A stretch of DNA of 64,000 nt, from contig NZ_CAWUGZ010000130.1 in assembly GCF_963921845.1 (NCBI RefSeq), positions 4,243 to 68,242 on the forward strand, in the 5' to 3' direction. The position numbers and the translations under genes were made by a program. The stretch is from Commensalibacter sp963921845. Lineage in GTDB: Bacteria > Pseudomonadota > Alphaproteobacteria > Acetobacterales > Acetobacteraceae. Shown piece after piece: positions 56,099 to 64,000 of this stretch (within the stretch, counting starts at the first letter, position 1; every line of letters starts with the position of its first letter). Under the pieces are notes generated by a model. It had not been told where the DNA came from. It saw nothing but the letters and a program-made list of their open reading frames with translations, and did not search any database.

Positions 56099-57253
56099 TT
56101 AAGTTTCGTAACTATCGGTAGAACCAAAATCCGAATTGCGATGTACTTGCACAGAAAGCAACAATCCGAATCCAAACATAACGGTCAACATTGCTGACCC
56201 CCCATAAGAAACCATCGGTAAAGGCACACCCCCTACGGGTATAGCTCCCATAACCATAGAAAGATTTACAACACAGTATAAAAAAAAATTCATTGTCAAT
56301 CCTAAAGACAATAAGCGACCAAATTGACATTTCGAACGCATCGTAATGATCATCCCCATAACAACAATACTTAAAAGCAATAAAATAACCATACTCCCCC
56401 CGACAAATCCCCATTCCTCTGCAATCATGGTAAATATAAAATCCGTTTGCTTTTCAGGGAGAAAATTTAACTGACCTTGGGTACCGTGCAAAAACCCCTG
56501 CCCCCACATTCCCCCCGAACCAAGTGCGATTTTGGATTGAATAATATTGTAACCCGCCCCAAGAGGATCGCTTTCGGGATGTAAAAAGGTAGTTATTCTG
56601 GCTTTTTGGTAATCATGCAGATGACTATAAGCAAGTTTAAAAAGAAAAGGTAAAGGAAAAATTAATAAAAATATCTGCCAATATCGCATTCCAGCAGCAA
56701 AAAAAATCGAAGCCCCAATACAACCAATAATGACAGCCGTTCCTAAATTAGGCTGCTTTAACACAAGCAATACAGGGAGTATAACTAAGATAGAGGGGAC
56801 AATAAGCCTTAAAGGATTAGCAATCTGCTTCCAACTCATTTTATGAAACCAAGAAGATAATAAAATGATGAGTCCGATTTTCATAAATTCCGAAGGTTGC
56901 AAAGCCATGCCACCCACAACAAGCCAGCGTTCTGCCCCTTTACCGACATGCCCCATATACAACACCGCAAGCAAGGAAACAATTCCCAACAAATAAAACG
57001 GCCAAGCCAATTTAGCAATAAAACGTAATGGTGTAATCGCAACCCCGATCATAAGCACAAAACCCACGCAAAACCTTATTAACTGTGGGCGAGCATAAGG
57101 ATACGGCGATCCACCAGCCGCAGAGTATAAAGCCATATACCCAACACCTGCCAATATCGAAACCAAAATTACGCATAACCAATTTATACGCCAAAGTTTG
57201 CTTAACAGTTTAAATCTAGGTTCAGTTCGGATAAGACGTTTTTCAAAAATCAT
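56099..57253 (-). CDS. rodA: Rod-shape-determining peptidoglycan polymerase RodA
   Basis: SEDS-family glycosyltransferase that polymerises lateral-wall peptidoglycan with PBP2. The 384 aa protein has about ten membrane segments and the family stretches LGAGYNIIQSKIALGSGG and the C-terminal GGVPLPMVSYGGSAML. It follows mrdA after 20 bases on the same strand. Confidence 0.95.
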   Translation of the reverse strand: MIFEKRLIRTEPRFKLLSKLWRINWLCVILVSILAGVGYMALYSAAGGSPYPYARPQLIRFCVGFVLMIGVAITPLRFIAKLAWPFYLLGIVSLLAVLYMGHVGKGAERWLVVGGMALQPSEFMKIGLIILLSSWFHKMSWKQIANPLRLIVPSILVILPVLLVLKQPNLGTAVIIGCIGASIFFAAGMRYWQIFLLIFPLPFLFKLAYSHLHDYQKARITTFLHPESDPLGAGYNIIQSKIALGSGGMWGQGFLHGTQGQLNFLPEKQTDFIFTMIAEEWGFVGGSMVILLLLSIVVMGMIITMRSKCQFGRLLSLGLTMNFFLYCVVNLSMVMGAIPVGGVPLPMVSYGGSAMLTVMFGFGLLLSVQVHRNSDFGSTDSYET

Positions 57254-57273
57254 TATTTTAAAAACCTAGTTTT

Positions 57274-59175
57274 TCAATTTTTCGTTAACTTGTCAGAACT
57301 TGATAAAAGGCTTTCTGTCTTATTGGCAGGATCACGTTGGAGCGTCTTTAACATTATGTCCCGTGCTAAGGGAGCAGCAACCGAAGCCGCTGCGTTGCCA
57401 TGCTCAACAATAACCGATAGGGCATATTGAGGGTTATCATAAGGAGCAAAACACATAAATAAAGCATGTGGCCTAAACTTCCAAGGCAAACTTGCCGAAT
57501 TAAAATGTCCACTTTCTCGCATGGCTCTTGAAACTCTTGTTACTTGAGCCGTTCCAGTTTTCCCCGCAAGAACCATCCCATTGTAATCAAGTTTTGCTTT
57601 GATCCCTGATCCCCTTGGCTCATTCACAACCGCATACATACCGGACCGTATGAAATTTAAATAATTGGACGCAATACTTAACGGTTGCCAATGATTTTTA
57701 GTAGACGAGATCGAAAGATAAGTATCTCTTTTTCGAACAAGATGAGGTTGAATAGCTAGACCCGAAGCTATGCGTGCGACGTAAGTAGCTAACTGTAAAG
57801 GAGAAACTTGAACATATCCTTGGCCAATACCGCTGACAATGGTATCCCCCACATTCCAATGATGCCCTTTATTTTCTCTCCATTTTCTAGTAGGTATCAA
57901 TCCCGCTTTTACATGCGTTAATTCGATTTCTGGGGCAACGCCCAACCCGAGTTTTTGACACGTTTTAAAAATAGCATCCATACCGGTTCGTCTAGCGGTT
58001 TCATAAAAAAACACGTCGCAAGAATACTTGATCGCTTCGTGTAAATTTATTGAACCATGGCCATAACGGTTCCAACAATGAAAACGTGTACCACCATAAT
58101 CGTAATAGCCTGGACAATTAATACGGTCGTTTTCATTAATTGTTTTCGCTTCCAATGCAGCCAAAGCCACAGCAGGCTTAAACGTTGACCCTGGTGGATA
58201 AAGTCCTGCAACCGCTTTATTTGTCAGCGGTTTACGCTCATCCTCCATCCACGCTTTCCACTGCGAATGGCTAACACCGCTATCAAAAAGCGAAGGATCA
58301 AAAGAAGGATTGCTAGTCATGGCCATTACCTCACCCGTTTTACAATCTAAAATGGCAACACTGGCACTTGCGTCCCCCAAGAGATCAGACACATCTTTTT
58401 GTAAATTTACATCAATGGTTAATTCAATAGACTGACCTTGTACACTTTCTTTGCGTCCAATCGTTGATACCACCCGTCCAATAGAATCCACCTCGACTTC
58501 CATCTCTCCAGCAGTCCCACGTAAAACATCATCCTGTGTTTGCTCTATACCCGCTCTGCCAACGCGTATACCAGGAAGCGCAAGAATTGGATTTTCAGCA
58601 ACCTCTTTTTCATTAGGCGGTGCTATATAACCAATGGAATGGGCGAGCAGACCCCCTGTCTCGTAAATTCTTTTAGTGCCTATATCAATGACCACTCCAG
58701 GTAATGTAGGGGAATTAACCTCGATAATAGCCATTTCTTCCCATGACAAAAAATCTTTTAACAACGTGGGAATAAAACGTCTTTGATGGTCCAATCCCCA
58801 TTGAATGCGTGCGTTATCATGCTCGTTTAAAGCAATTAAACTGGAAAATCGCAGCAAAGTCTGCGCTACATCGTTGGTTTCTTCTGGAATGAGCAACGCT
58901 CGCCAGTTTATTTTATTACTGGCCACTACTTGACCAAAACGATCCGTTATTCTACCTCGGGGAGGGGTCAACAATCGTTTGCTTACAAGATTTTTTCGAG
59001 CTAGTTTACTGAATCTTTTGCCTTCAACGATCTGCAAATGATAAAGACGATCAATAAGTGCCCCTATCAAAGCAATCTGTCCTAGCAACATAAAAAGTGC
59101 GCGGCGAAAAAACACTTTTCCTGTAAAGTGATTTTCTTTATCCGATATATTATGATGAAAGAAATTTTTATTCAT
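57274..59175 (-). CDS. mrdA: Penicillin-binding protein 2
   Basis: Transpeptidase that cross-links lateral-wall peptidoglycan in the elongasome. The 633 aa protein has a cytoplasmic tail and one membrane anchor near residues 25-45, a dimerisation domain, and the transpeptidase with Ser330 in PGSTFKP, the SCD triad and KTGTAQV. It sits between mreD and rodA; RodA is its polymerase partner. Confidence 0.95.
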   Translation of the reverse strand: MNKNFFHHNISDKENHFTGKVFFRRALFMLLGQIALIGALIDRLYHLQIVEGKRFSKLARKNLVSKRLLTPPRGRITDRFGQVVASNKINWRALLIPEETNDVAQTLLRFSSLIALNEHDNARIQWGLDHQRRFIPTLLKDFLSWEEMAIIEVNSPTLPGVVIDIGTKRIYETGGLLAHSIGYIAPPNEKEVAENPILALPGIRVGRAGIEQTQDDVLRGTAGEMEVEVDSIGRVVSTIGRKESVQGQSIELTIDVNLQKDVSDLLGDASASVAILDCKTGEVMAMTSNPSFDPSLFDSGVSHSQWKAWMEDERKPLTNKAVAGLYPPGSTFKPAVALAALEAKTINENDRINCPGYYDYGGTRFHCWNRYGHGSINLHEAIKYSCDVFFYETARRTGMDAIFKTCQKLGLGVAPEIELTHVKAGLIPTRKWRENKGHHWNVGDTIVSGIGQGYVQVSPLQLATYVARIASGLAIQPHLVRKRDTYLSISSTKNHWQPLSIASNYLNFIRSGMYAVVNEPRGSGIKAKLDYNGMVLAGKTGTAQVTRVSRAMRESGHFNSASLPWKFRPHALFMCFAPYDNPQYALSVIVEHGNAAASVAAPLARDIMLKTLQRDPANKTESLLSSSDKLTKN

Positions 59176-59189
59176 ACAGATTTTTTAAT

Positions 59190-59768
59190 TTAAACTTGCT
59201 CTGGATTGGCTACTGTCCGATGAGCCCAGGTAAAAATAATAGATAATAAAGGATAAAAACCAACTGCAAAAATAATCTCAAGTAAAACTGAGTGGTAAGA
59301 TAATAACTTTATACTAAAAGCAGAAACCAAAAGCCATTGCAGTGAAAAAAGTGCAACACTCACCAAAGAAAAACAAAACCAAACCGATAAAAAATTATAT
59401 TTAGCCAAACGAAAACGTTGGGTAATTCCGATGCTATAAACGCTCAATAAAATAAAAATAATAACCCCAGGGGGCGAAAAATTAAGCAAATCTATTAATA
59501 CCCCCAATATAAATACACCAAACGCCGGCATAGACCTAGGACGAAAAATAGACCAAAAAAATACCGAGCACATAACATAGGCAGGTAAAAGCTCATTACC
59601 GCCAGGAATATTTATAGGCATGGAAAGAAACAAAATTATAAGCACCGTCGTTCCCCACGGAACGAACGAACGAACAGAAATATCAATCTTTTGAAATTGA
59701 TTTAACGTCGGTCGTATACCAGGTTTTCTTTTATGGCTAATATGTTGTCGATTAGGGTCGTTAATCAT
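59190..59768 (-). CDS. mreD: Rod-shape-determining protein MreD
   Basis: Small polytopic inner-membrane protein of the elongasome. The 192 aa protein has about five hydrophobic segments after a basic N-terminus, consistent with MreD, and its place between mreC and mrdA makes the assignment firm. The sequence of MreD is poorly conserved. The start overlaps the mreC end by eight bases. Confidence 0.88.
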   Translation of the reverse strand: MINDPNRQHISHKRKPGIRPTLNQFQKIDISVRSFVPWGTTVLIILFLSMPINIPGGNELLPAYVMCSVFFWSIFRPRSMPAFGVFILGVLIDLLNFSPPGVIIFILLSVYSIGITQRFRLAKYNFLSVWFCFSLVSVALFSLQWLLVSAFSIKLLSYHSVLLEIIFAVGFYPLLSIIFTWAHRTVANPEQV

Positions 59769-60678
59769 TATGGTTGCGCTTCACTAAATGAGGACTCGCA
59801 ACAAAATTTCTCTTAAATTTTTTGACAGGCTTTTCGAGTCGCCCTAGCGCTTTGGGTATAACTGGATTTGAATTACCGTAATTGAAAATACGCACAATCC
59901 TTAGTTGATTTAATAACGTATAAGGAATAACAACAGCAGTATCCCGTTTTAAATAATGCACATACCCTATGGGTATCCCCGCTGGTAAGGCATTGCCTTT
60001 GTTATCTGTCGTAACCCTCTCTCCTTCGACAGGATGTTTGTCTTCGGGAAAATAAATTAATTTTGGATAAGTACTATTATCCCCTTCCATTATTGCTTGG
60101 GCTTGAGAACTATTTAAAAAAACAGGTATTTTACTTGCATCGTCATTAATGAGTAAAATGCGAGCCGAACGTTCACCAACTTCAGTCACTCTTCCCACAA
60201 ACCCAAAACCACTCAAAGCAACATCACCAACGCTGACCTGGTGGATGGAATCTAAGAAAACCAGCATTGCTTTGTGATAAACGCCACTGACGTCTGCAAC
60301 GACCCGAGCAGTAACAAAAGAAGGAATAGGATCAGGTATCCAATGCAATTGTTTTTTAAACATCGCATTTTCTTCAGCCAATCCCATCGCCACATAATAC
60401 CAACGTTTTAACCGATCATTTTCCTCTTTTAACTGGTTATTTTTAAAAGCAAGATCCCTAACGTCTATAAAATTTTCTACCATACCATGGATACTATTAA
60501 ATGGTGTTTCAACCAAAGCGTATCCAGGGGCAAGAAAATCCATTACCTTTGATCGTATGACCTCTATTATTCTTGGCTGCGTCTGGCCTAGCAGCATAAT
60601 TAGAAGAGTCACCAAATAAAGAGCGGGTAGGATTAGTTTTGCTAATCCTTGTTTAATGTGAATTGATAAAGGAATCAT
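59761..60678 (-). CDS. mreC: Rod-shape-determining protein MreC
   Basis: Periplasmic scaffold linking MreB filaments to PBP2 and RodA. The 305 aa protein has a membrane anchor near residues 10-30, a coiled-coil segment (FKNNQLKEENDRLKRW), and a beta-rich domain with GVYHKAMLVFLDSIHQVSVGDVAL and GIPIGYV. It lies 136 bases downstream of mreB and overlaps mreD by eight. Confidence 0.94.
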   Translation of the reverse strand: MIPLSIHIKQGLAKLILPALYLVTLLIMLLGQTQPRIIEVIRSKVMDFLAPGYALVETPFNSIHGMVENFIDVRDLAFKNNQLKEENDRLKRWYYVAMGLAEENAMFKKQLHWIPDPIPSFVTARVVADVSGVYHKAMLVFLDSIHQVSVGDVALSGFGFVGRVTEVGERSARILLINDDASKIPVFLNSSQAQAIMEGDNSTYPKLIYFPEDKHPVEGERVTTDNKGNALPAGIPIGYVHYLKRDTAVVIPYTLLNQLRIVRIFNYGNSNPVIPKALGRLEKPVKKFKRNFVASPHLVKRNHND

Positions 60679-60814
60679 CCTTTATAACACCTATCAAACG
60701 TGTTTATAACGTTACTACGTCAGTAAAAATTCATTATTTTAAATAGCCAATAGTTCAAAAAATCGTTTAAACCTGTTTGCCTTGACGCTTTAATAAATCT
60801 TTACAACTACAAAC

Positions 60815-61858
60815 TCAATACATAGTGGTAAGAACGTTTCTTAACCTTTTCATTTCTTCCAAGGCCCTTCCCGTTCCCAACACTACACAATCTAAAGGAT
60901 TTTCTGCAACAATAACAGGCAAACCTGTTGCTTGGCGCAAAACGTCATCGAGTCGAACTAATAAACTGCCCCCACCCGTTAACATAATTCCTTTATCAAC
61001 GATATCAGCCGCTAATTCTGGAGGTGTATTTTCAAGCGCAACGGATACTGCTTCAACGATTTGAGAAACAGGTTCTGCAAGACTATCGGCGATTTGTTCT
61101 TGAGAAACTTTGACTTCTCTTGGTACTCCATTCATCAAATCCCTACCCTTTACCTCACGCCATAACCCTCCATCACCAGAAGGCCCTGCAATCGCTGCGC
61201 CAAGTTCCATTTTAATTCTTTCAGCAGAGCTTTCCCCAATGAGTAAATTGTGGTTACGCCGTATATATGCGATAATTGCGTCGTCCATTCGGTCACCCCC
61301 TACCCTCACTGAACGCGCATAAACAATGCCCCCCAAGGATATGACGGCAACTTCGGTTGTTCCTCCACCTATATCAACGATCATACTCCCCGAAGGTTCC
61401 GTTACGGGTAATCCTGCCCCTATGGCTGCAGCCATAGGTTCTTCGATAAGTTGCACACGCCGGGCACCTGCCCCTTCTGCGCTTTCTTGTATAGCACGGC
61501 GTTCCACAGCGGTTGATCCAGAAGGCACGCAAATTACAATTTGAGGGCTGGCAAACATTCGACGATTATGCACTTTATGGATGAAATGCTTAATCATTTC
61601 CTCAGCAACTTCAAAATCCGCTATAACGCCATCTCGCATAGGACGAATAGCCGTAATATTACCGGGGGTTCGCCCCACCATATTTTTGGCTTCTTCCCCT
61701 ACCGCCAACACTTGTTTTTTCCCTCGAACGTCCGCAATAGCGACTACAGACGGCTCATTTAAAACGATACCACGACCTTTGACATAAACCAACGTATTGG
61801 CTGTACCAAGATCAATAGCCATGTCTGCAGACATAAAACCAAACAGACGAGAAAACAT
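60815..61858 (-). CDS. mreB: Rod-shape-determining protein MreB
   Basis: Actin-like protein directing lateral wall synthesis from the inner membrane. The 347 aa protein has DLGTANTLVYV (phosphate 1), DIGGGTTEVAV (phosphate 2) and LTGGGSLL (adenosine), with the N-terminal MFSRLFGFMS as membrane-binding helix. A GGGGG-type ribosome-binding site precedes the ATG. It is the first gene of the rod-shape operon. Confidence 0.96.
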   Translation of the reverse strand: MFSRLFGFMSADMAIDLGTANTLVYVKGRGIVLNEPSVVAIADVRGKKQVLAVGEEAKNMVGRTPGNITAIRPMRDGVIADFEVAEEMIKHFIHKVHNRRMFASPQIVICVPSGSTAVERRAIQESAEGAGARRVQLIEEPMAAAIGAGLPVTEPSGSMIVDIGGGTTEVAVISLGGIVYARSVRVGGDRMDDAIIAYIRRNHNLLIGESSAERIKMELGAAIAGPSGDGGLWREVKGRDLMNGVPREVKVSQEQIADSLAEPVSQIVEAVSVALENTPPELAADIVDKGIMLTGGGSLLVRLDDVLRQATGLPVIVAENPLDCVVLGTGRALEEMKRLRNVLTTMY

Positions 61859-62273
61859 CCACTACCCCCAGCAGCAAAAATAAATTAATAACTCTAAAAC
61901 TTTATAACTTATAACTTCTAAAAAATTGGTTTTTTAAATGCAATATTTGGTTGAACTGCTTTTGATTGCATTATCAATCAAAAAATTATAGAGGTTATAA
62001 ACCATTTAATTCTGACTCCCAACTAATGCCGATTAGTACGCCTTAATGTTGGTAAATTAAACACTATAAAAAACTAAACTTTCAATAAAGCGTAATTTTG
62101 ATTTTTGCAGTTTTAATTAGGTAAACAATAAATGATCCATAACAATTTTATAAACTATGATCATTTAAATAACTTCAACATAAACGCATTTAAGGTTAAT
62201 TTCATATTTATTACGCTATTTACATACAATAATCAAAAAAAGAAATAATAACGACCAATAAAAAAACCATACT

Positions 62274-62292
62274 TTTGTGTAATTTACGCTAT
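62274..62292 (+). promoter_or_regulatory. Second copy of the shared upstream motif
   Basis: TTTGTGTAA, one base, then TTACGCTAT matches the motif at 54274-54293. TTGTGT (62275-62280) is 17 bases from TAGTAT (62298-62303), a possible promoter, and TATGAT (62293-62298) is another -10-like site. Confidence 0.4.
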
Positions 62293-62369
62293 TATGATAG
62301 TATGAACAATTAAAAATCGGATCGAACGATAAGATTTTTAATCCTCGATATGATTTTGTTCGATTAATT

Positions 62370-62399
62370 GCTAACTACGATTTTTTAAAATCAGTTAGC
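62370..62399 (+). promoter_or_regulatory. Strong leader hairpin upstream of the glycine-zipper lipoprotein
   Basis: GCTAACTACGATTTT (62370-62384) folds onto AAAATCAGTTAGC (62387-62399) with a two-base AC bulge and a minimal loop. It ends 48 bases before the ATG. It could be an upstream transcript's terminator, although the following T-run is weak, or a stabiliser of the short lipoprotein message. Confidence 0.5.
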
Positions 62400-62447
62400 C
62401 GCTTTTGGATTAAAACCACTATTTTTTCAAAACGCAGAGGACAATAA

Positions 62448-62738
62448 ATGAAATCGAAAAACAAATTTACCTTTACAGGTATGTTACTTGCATTAGTGCT
62501 TAGCTCTTTTCTGAGTGCATGTGGCGATCCTTACAGTACTTCTGGTAGGGCGGGTAATGGCGCTTTAATCGGCGGTGGTTCAGGAGCTGCTATTGGTGCA
62601 CTTGCTGGCGGCGGTGGCGGTGCAGCCATTGGCGCCGTCACTGGAGGATTGCTTGGGGCTGGTGTGGGTGCAGCGACCACCCCCAATCGTCCTAACCAAA
62701 ATTATCAATATCAACAATCTAATACCAAAACTCAGTAA
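62448..62738 (+). CDS. Small glycine-zipper lipoprotein
   Basis: A 96 aa outer-membrane lipoprotein. The lipobox LSAC puts the acylated Cys at residue 25. Residues 33-76 are a glycine zipper made of GxxxG-type repeats (GSGAAIGALAGGGGGAAIGA...), as in SlyB/YMGG proteins, which can form membrane-associated oligomers. The tail is Gln/Asn-rich. A good AGAGGA precedes the ATG, and a strong terminator follows the stop, so this is a short, single-gene transcript. Its physiological role is unknown. Confidence 0.85.
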   Translation: MKSKNKFTFTGMLLALVLSSFLSACGDPYSTSGRAGNGALIGGGSGAAIGALAGGGGGAAIGAVTGGLLGAGVGAATTPNRPNQNYQYQQSNTKTQ

Positions 62739-62774
62739 AACATTAGTTTGATCCTTTAACAAGCCGATAAAATG

Positions 62775-62810
62775 ATTGAGAGGCGAGCCAGTTTGCCTCT
62801 CAATTTTATT
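62775..62810 (+). terminator. Rho-independent terminator of the glycine-zipper lipoprotein
   Basis: ATTGAGAGGC (62775-62784) pairs exactly with GCCTCTCAAT (62795-62804) over a 10-base loop and is followed by TTTTATT. It lies 37 bases after the stop codon. This is the clearest terminator in the window. Confidence 0.85.
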
Positions 62811-62977
62811 AAAATTAAGGGTCAAAAGATTTCTTGTGCTTAGCAATAGTTTATTAAACGTAGTAGTAAGTTTTTTACTGCCAGACACTTATATTGATGT
62901 TGATTTTCCATTCAATAAGAGACTACTCCATTCATATAAACTTATTATAGCCAGCATTTAAACATCAATCTTTGCAG

Positions 62978-63012
62978 TTATTGTGGTATTAAAAAATATG
63001 ACGCCACAATAA
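62978..63012. repeat. Perfect 9-bp inverted repeat
   Basis: TTATTGTGG (62978-62986) is complementary to CCACAATAA (63004-63012) with 17 bases between. No T-run follows on either strand, so a terminator is unlikely. Confidence 0.5.
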
Positions 63013-63394
63013 GAAAATAAATTTTATCGCTTGCATAAAAAACTACGCTGACCTTGCTTTTAATCAATACATTTTCAGCTTCAATGTTATTTCAAATAGT
63101 AGCAAAATTTATACTTTTGGATAAAACTTTGTCGACACATAAAACTAAAAGAATATTTTTCTCCTCTTTTATTTGTGCTCAATTGAAATAAGTTTATTAG
63201 CATTGGAACTCTTTTATAATTTGGTTAAATTTTCAAGACGTTTATATGTAATTAAATATGGGTTCCTTTGGAAAAACTTCACGCTAAGGTTGTTGTTTCC
63301 TTTTAAACGCTATTCTTTTAAAATCTTCATCTAAAATAAAAAGCAATTTTAATAGTTAGTTCAAAAAGTATAATACCCTACATACGAAGATTTT

Positions 63395-63525
63395 TCAGTT
63401 TATTGTTTTTCCATACCATTTTCGCAAATAATCGGCCACAATCGCCACTAACCCTAATCCGCTAACATATAAAATTGAAAAAAATCATGAAATGAGTATG
63501 GCGATTTTAACAGTTTTCAGGACTT
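63395..63525 (-). pseudogene. Possible C-terminal remnant of a polytopic membrane protein
   Basis: One minus-strand frame reads ITKVLKTVKIAILIS, a TGA, then FFSILYVSGLGLVAIVADYL and RKWYGKTIN, ending at the TGA at 63397-63395. A hydrophobic helix closed by a short basic tail is typical of the last segment of a transporter. I cannot name the family. No start codon, ribosome-binding site or longer frame accompanies it. The reading could be chance in AT-rich DNA. Confidence 0.3.
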
Positions 63526-63890
63526 TAGTTATTTTTGAGTAACAATGTTATTAATAAAAGGAAACATGCGATTAAATCACATATGTCAGGTTAGTTATTC
63601 TATTAGCGTATTGACTTCTCTACTCCTTATTTGAAAAGTCTATTTATTTTTTCTAGCTCTCAATACAAAAAAGTATTCTCAACACTTGCTCAAAAATCAT
63701 CAGACTCACTTGTATGAATAAAATATGTTTTGGAGATTTTAAAAGTTTTTTTCTATAAATCCTCGACAAAACTCACATGTTTTCAAAAAAACATAACCAA
63801 TTTATTAACAGTATAGGCATCTTTTATGTCTATTATTGCAATATACAATGCAATGAATCGAATCTGTTTGAACTTATTTTTGTTGAATCG

Positions 63891-63911
63891 CAGTGTGTCA
63901 ATTGTACACTG
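63891..63911. promoter_or_regulatory. Operator-like palindrome
   Basis: CAGTGT (63891-63896) and ACACTG (63906-63911) flank a nine-base spacer. Its symmetry resembles a dimeric repressor site, but the gene it might control is outside the window. Confidence 0.25.
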
Positions 63912-64000
63912 TTCTACCATTTATTTTTATCGATATTCTCTTATATAAACTTAAATTTTAATTTTCATTTCGCTCCACCACTAAGATACAATGATTATAT

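Larger units (their letters stand above)
61859..62447. other. AT-rich divergent region between mreB and the glycine-zipper lipoprotein
   Basis: This 589-base region has no open frame I can support. It contains three AACTT-type direct repeats near 61896-61917, two copies of TTACGCTATT (62211-62220 and 62284-62293), an ATCGAAC/GTTCGAT inverted pair (62321-62327 and 62358-62364), and a strong leader hairpin (62370-62399). Confidence 0.5.
62811..64000. other. Gene-poor right end of the window
   Basis: About 1.2 kb of AT-rich DNA with no intact gene or RNA signature. It contains a membrane-protein-like remnant (63395-63525), an inverted repeat (62978-63012), and a small palindrome CAGTGT...ACACTG (63891-63911). 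The next gene must lie beyond the window. Confidence 0.55.

Noticed and set aside
62448..62738. Glycine-rich repeats as a tandem DNA repeat
   Set aside because: The repetition follows the glycine-zipper protein pattern and is not a perfect nucleotide repeat.
1..64000. tRNA, rRNA, CRISPR array, insertion sequence, prophage or toxin-antitoxin locus
   Set aside because: I looked for their usual signatures (TTCGA loops, long regular repeats, transposase or integrase motifs, paired small genes) and found none.

Overview
The window is AT-rich bacterial chromosome carrying ordinary, densely packed housekeeping genes. Protein signatures and gene order point to an alphaproteobacterium: a bacterial-type ferredoxin-NADP reductase ending in FAEQ, a SUV3-like helicase, gltX next to a pyrB-pyrC-plsY-dprA-topA block, a BamF/DUF3035 lipoprotein beside lspA, and a ComEC without a metallo-beta-lactamase domain. 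Low GC together with this gene set suggests a host-associated acetic acid bacterium (Acetobacteraceae, Commensalibacter-like). That placement is inference; the class is much safer than the genus.

Layout. 1-5.2 kb: gor-fpr (minus), a SUV3-like helicase (plus) and a UbiH-family hydroxylase (minus). 5.9-11.1 kb: a histidine operon hisB-DUF2628-hisH-GNAT-hisA-hisF-hisE, then a HIT protein and nth, meeting comEC tail to tail. 14-15 kb: an IolH-like sugar epimerase. 15.2-23.4 kb: gltX-pyrB-pyrC-plsY-dprA, then topA. 23.6-26.5 kb: an S41 protease and an OmpA-family protein. 26.5-28.2 kb: cysK divergent from an Rrf2 regulator. 28.2-29.7 kb: two small exported proteins with basic tails. 29.8-33.4 kb: parE facing fumC. 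33.6-43.7 kb: a long minus-strand series recX-CHAP-tatA-ribF-ileS-lspA-bamF-mutL-nuoM-fumC. 43.8-48 kb: argD-argF-hslO-lipoprotein. 48.3-54.2 kb: DsbD-type reductase divergent from hrpB, then an HtrA-like protease. 54.5-55.6 kb: an outer-membrane channel-like protein. 55.7-61.9 kb: the rod-shape operon mreB-mreC-mreD-mrdA-rodA plus a DUF3293 gene. 62.4 kb to the end: a glycine-zipper lipoprotein and about 1.2 kb of gene-poor DNA.

I found no rRNA, tRNA, CRISPR array, insertion sequence, prophage or defence system. The most informative signals are signs of decay and remodelling: a probable MarR-type remnant (about 5.5-5.7 kb), a probable sugar ABC-transporter ATPase remnant next to the IolH-like epimerase (about 13.6-13.8 kb), a membrane-protein remnant near the right end (about 63.4-63.5 kb), and a nuoM separated from the rest of complex I. 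A pyrB-linked dihydroorotase lacking the HxH metal motif, two envelope genes with matching upstream motifs and leader hairpins, and a candidate small RNA behind dsbD also deserve checking. I did not find a convincing new multi-gene system.
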